The position numbers and the translations under genes are program-made. The notes below the pieces were generated by a model that searched no databases, was not told the origin of the DNA, and saw only the letters and a program-made list of their open reading frames with translations. Below are positions 6,987 through 9,072 of a DNA stretch of 9,072 nt, piece by piece (positions within the stretch are counted from its first letter, which is position 1; the number at the start of each line of letters is the position of its first letter). This stretch comes from Actinomycetes bacterium (GTDB taxonomy: Bacteria > Actinomycetota > Actinomycetes > Actinomycetales > Dermatophilaceae): positions 1-9,072 of the forward strand of contig JAEXXY010000540.1 of NCBI GenBank assembly GCA_023451855.1, read 5' to 3'.

Positions 6987-7955
6987 TCAGACGGGGGAGC
7001 GACGCGTCGACAGCACGCCCCACGTCAGGGCTGTCGCGAGCAGCGCGGCGCCGATCATGTGGAGCAGCACGAGCAGCTCGGGCAGGCCGGTGAAGTACTG
7101 CACGTAGCCGATGAGCCCCTGCAGGAGCGTCACGACGAGGACGAGGTCGAAGGACCGGCGGGCCCGGTCCGTCGTCGCCGTGATGCGCACCGCCACGAGC
7201 GTCGCCACGACGAGACCGCAGAAGAGCATGACGGCGTCGGCATGCATCCACGACACGAAGCGCGGGTCGAAGCCGGTGCGGGCCGGTCGGTCGGCGTCGC
7301 CGGAGTGCGGGCCCGAGCCGGTGACGACCGTGCCGAGGACGAGGACGACCACGCCGACGGCGGCCGTGAGGTGCGCGACGCGTCGGGCAAGGGGGTGCAC
7401 GACCACCTCACCGGGGCCGTCCTGCTCGTCGAGCGCGCCGCGCACGAGGGCCGTGGAGAGAGCGACGAGCGCCATCGACAGGAGGAAGTGCGACATGACG
7501 GTCCACGGGTTGAGGCCGGTGAGCACGGTGATGCCGCCGAGGACCGCCTGGGCCGGGATGCCCGCGAGGACGCCGACGGCGACCGCCTGCAGACGTCGAC
7601 GCTGCGGCCAGTGCGTCGCGACCACCCACACCGCGACGAGCGCGAGGACCGTGACGACGCCGGTCAGCGTGCGGTTCCCGAACTCGACGAGGTCGTGGTA
7701 CGAGCTCGCGGGGGTGCGGACCGGGGTGAAGGACCCCGGCTGGCACTCGGGCCACGTCGAGCAGCCGAGGCCGCTGCCGGTGAGCCGCACGACGCCGCCC
7801 GTGGCCACGATGCCGATCTCGCCGACGAGGTTGGCGACGAGCAGCGGCATCACCCAGCGCTGGGGCACCGCCGGGACGCGCAGCCGCGTCAGCAGCCGGG
7901 ACAACCCGGTCGGGGTCGCCGTCGAGGGTGCAGGGGCGAACACGGGCGTCGACAC
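6987..7955 (-). CDS. ctaA: Heme A synthase (CtaA/COX15 family)
   Basis: Membrane enzyme that oxidises the C8 methyl of heme O to a formyl group, giving heme A for aa3-type oxidase, and so acts directly after CtaB. The 322 residues show eight likely transmembrane helices (about 33-52, 96-115, 122-145, 153-172, 193-214, 236-257, 268-287, 292-314). Likely heme ligands are His156 (MSHFLLSMAL), His238 (SWMHADAVMLF) and His299 (LLHMIGAALL). Cys65 and Cys71 in the first outer loop match the redox-active cysteine pair of Bacillus CtaA. Glu91 of VEFGNR matches the catalytic-site glutamate, but the following His of the Bacillus motif (E-x2-H-R) is Asn94, a form I recall as common in actinobacteria. The later outer loop (about 213-232) has no cysteines. 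The GTG start has no Shine-Dalgarno but sits 6 nt after a TANNNT box. Its M. tuberculosis counterpart by position is Rv1456c. Confidence 0.94.
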   Translation of the reverse strand: MSTPVFAPAPSTATPTGLSRLLTRLRVPAVPQRWVMPLLVANLVGEIGIVATGGVVRLTGSGLGCSTWPECQPGSFTPVRTPASSYHDLVEFGNRTLTGVVTVLALVAVWVVATHWPQRRRLQAVAVGVLAGIPAQAVLGGITVLTGLNPWTVMSHFLLSMALVALSTALVRGALDEQDGPGEVVVHPLARRVAHLTAAVGVVVLVLGTVVTGSGPHSGDADRPARTGFDPRFVSWMHADAVMLFCGLVVATLVAVRITATTDRARRSFDLVLVVTLLQGLIGYVQYFTGLPELLVLLHMIGAALLATALTWGVLSTRRSPV

Positions 7956-7961
7956 GACACG

Positions 7962-7967
7962 AGGGTA
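7962..7967 (-). promoter_or_regulatory. Putative -10 box for a leaderless ctaA transcript
   Basis: On the minus strand this reads TACCCT, matching TANNNT, with 6 nt (CGTGTC) before the ctaA GTG. That spacing places +1 on the start codon. No ribosome-binding site is visible in the 57-bp gap from the upstream gene, which supports a leaderless start. No clear -35 is seen. Confidence 0.45.
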
Positions 7968-8012
7968 CGGGCAGGGGGCCGCGGGGCCGGAATCGCCCTC
8001 GGGTCGCCGCCC

Positions 8013-8495
8013 TCAGCCCAGTCCGTGCCAGACGGCCGCCGAGCCGGCGTGCCCGGCGAGGACCACCGTCGTCGTGGCCGCCGCCGCGGCCAGGACGACG
8101 AGGACCGAGAGGACGGTGTCGATCGGGCGGGCCCGTGGGGTCTGCTCCTCGGGCGGCCGCACGAACCACACGAGGGCGAGCGTCAGCGCCATGAAGACCA
8201 GGCATACGACCTTGGCGCGGTCTCCCCACTCCTGGTGCTGGGCCAGCAGACCGAAGTCGGTCGTGCTCGGACGCACGACGGAGACGCGGCGCAGCAGCTG
8301 CTCACCGCTCTCGGCCGCCACGAACGCCGAGACGCCGGAGACCACGGCCCCCACGGCCGTCGGCCAGCGCAGGACGCGTCGCCAGCGGGGACGCACGGCG
8401 TAGCCCACGGCCGCGAGCGCCGACAACGGCACGAACACGACGACCACGTGGATGACGAGGGCGTGCACCGGCAGCCCGAAGATGTAGTCGAACAC
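8013..8495 (-). CDS. DUF2231-like four-helix membrane protein
   Basis: A 160-residue integral membrane protein of unknown function. Four hydrophobic helices are clear at about 10-33, 46-63, 94-113 and 125-148. The histidine pattern resembles the DUF2231 family: GLPVHALVIHVVVVF (His11 and His16) in helix 1, AQHQEWGDRAK (His87) before helix 3, and LAGHAGSAAVW (His149) after helix 4. Membrane-embedded histidines on a small four-helix bundle suggest heme or metal binding, but this is inference and no function is established. The GTG start is well supported by GGAAGG (8501-8506) with a 5-nt spacer, directly after a GC-rich hairpin. It is 57 bp upstream of ctaA and 84 bp downstream of the ABC permease on the same strand, which ties it loosely to heme A or oxidase biogenesis. 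The family call is from memory of the motif pattern. Confidence 0.8.
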   Translation of the reverse strand: MFDYIFGLPVHALVIHVVVVFVPLSALAAVGYAVRPRWRRVLRWPTAVGAVVSGVSAFVAAESGEQLLRRVSVVRPSTTDFGLLAQHQEWGDRAKVVCLVFMALTLALVWFVRPPEEQTPRARPIDTVLSVLVVLAAAAATTTVVLAGHAGSAAVWHGLG

Positions 8496-8510
8496 GGTCG
8501 CCTTCCCCCG

Positions 8511-8528
8511 GGGCGCCCGACGGCGCCC
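8511..8528. repeat. GC-rich inverted repeat before the DUF2231 gene
   Basis: GGGCGCC (8511-8517) and GGCGCCC (8522-8528) form a perfect 7-bp stem with a 4-nt loop. On the minus strand it lies between the ABC permease stop and the Shine-Dalgarno of the DUF2231 gene (8501-8506), with which it is almost in contact. There is no T-tract, so an intrinsic terminator is doubtful; it could attenuate transcription or mask the ribosome-binding site. Confidence 0.35.
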
Positions 8529-8579
8529 GGTGCGCTCAGTGTCCCGCAGGGGCCCGTGGTGGTGCGGCCTCCGGGACGG

Positions 8580-9072
8580 TCAGTCGTCGAAGCGGAAGAA
8601 GCGCACGGCGAGCACGGTCGCGACGACGCCCCACCCGAGGACGACGAGCAGGGCCGGGAGGTTCAGCGAGCCGTGCACGAGGGCCGACCGGAGCCCGTCG
8701 GCGAGGCCGGCCGAGGGCAGCACCGCAGCGACGTGGGAGAGCCCCGCGGGCAGCTCGCTGCGCGGCACGATGACTCCTCCCAGGCCGAGCAGGAGGACCC
8801 ACACCAGGTTGGCCAGCGCGAGCACGGCCTCGGCGCGCAGGGTCCCTGCGAGCAGCATCGCGAGCGCCACGAAGGCCCAGGTGCCCACGACGACGAACAC
8901 GAGCGCCCACACGGCGCCGCCAGTCGCGGGCTGCCAGCCGAGGACGAACCCCAGCGACGCCATGACGACGAGCTGCACGGCCACGACGGCGAGGGTCGCC
9001 ACCGCCTTGGCGAGGACGAGCCCGCCCCGGCCGAGCGGTGTCACGCCCAGGTAGCGCAGCACGCCGTAGCGG
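8580..9072 (-). CDS. ABC-2 type transporter permease, N-terminus outside window
   Basis: C-terminal part of a membrane subunit of an ABC transporter; 163 residues are visible and the reading frame runs open off the right edge. A GTG at 9062 is unlikely to be the true start, because the frame continues upstream as RYG and the whole RYGVLRYLGVTPLGR reads as the cytoplasmic segment that precedes the later helices in ABC-2 permeases. Hydrophobic helices follow at about 18-45, 50-78, 83-105 and 140-158 of the visible part, ending in FFRFDD, a usual kind of C-terminus for the family. The ATP-binding partner would be expected just upstream, outside the window. In M. tuberculosis the equivalent position is Rv1457c/Rv1458c, beside the CtaA-like Rv1456c. 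The substrate is unknown; linkage to ctaA suggests, but does not show, a part in heme or oxidase biogenesis. An 84-bp gap separates it from the DUF2231 gene. Confidence 0.88.
   Translation of the reverse strand, partial: RYGVLRYLGVTPLGRGGLVLAKAVATLAVVAVQLVVMASLGFVLGWQPATGGAVWALVFVVVGTWAFVALAMLLAGTLRAEAVLALANLVWVLLLGLGGVIVPRSELPAGLSHVAAVLPSAGLADGLRSALVHGSLNLPALLVVLGWGVVATVLAVRFFRFDD

Noticed and set aside
7111..8403. A 430-codon plus-strand open frame across ctaA and the DUF2231 gene.
   Set aside because: The translation is Arg/Thr/Ser-rich with no motif, and it spans two well-supported minus-strand membrane protein genes and their spacer.
1..9072. Search for tRNA, rRNA, CRISPR repeats, transposase remnants, attachment sites or a defence island.
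   Set aside because: Nothing seen: no regularly spaced repeats, no transposase-like frames, no obvious shift in base composition, and nearly all sequence is assigned to core metabolic or membrane genes.

Overview
The window is very GC-rich and densely coded. GTG is the chosen start in five of the seven genes whose start is visible. Gene content and order point to a high-GC actinobacterium; a Micrococcales lineage such as Intrasporangiaceae is my guess, not something the sequence proves. I see no RNA gene, insertion sequence, CRISPR array or prophage gene. This looks like conserved chromosomal core, not an accessory island, and I found no convincing new multi-gene system.

Left part (1-4654, minus strand): a carbon-metabolism cluster transcribed tkt (transketolase) -> tal (transaldolase) -> pgi (glucose-6-phosphate isomerase, cut by the window's left edge). 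Together these link the non-oxidative pentose phosphate pathway to the glucose-6-P/fructose-6-P node. tal and pgi overlap by ATGA, so translation is probably coupled. Centre (4655-4954): a 300-bp divergent intergenic region with -10-like boxes for tkt (minus) and ctaB (plus). Then ctaB (plus, heme O synthase) ends 13 bp from the end of a convergent gene.

Right part (5931-9072, minus strand): transcribed in the order ABC-2 permease (5' end outside the window) -> DUF2231-like four-helix membrane protein -> ctaA (heme A synthase) -> GNAT-NUDIX fusion. ctaA and the fusion gene lack a good Shine-Dalgarno sequence. Each has a TANNNT box ending exactly 6 nt before its GTG, the pattern expected for leaderless transcription.

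Functional logic: CtaB farnesylates heme B to heme O and CtaA oxidises heme O to heme A, the cofactor of aa3-type cytochrome c oxidase. The order tal-tkt / ctaB / ctaA / ABC permease resembles the Mycobacterium tuberculosis region Rv1448c-Rv1458c (from memory). What differs here is pgi directly after tal, and the DUF2231 and GNAT-NUDIX genes flanking ctaA.
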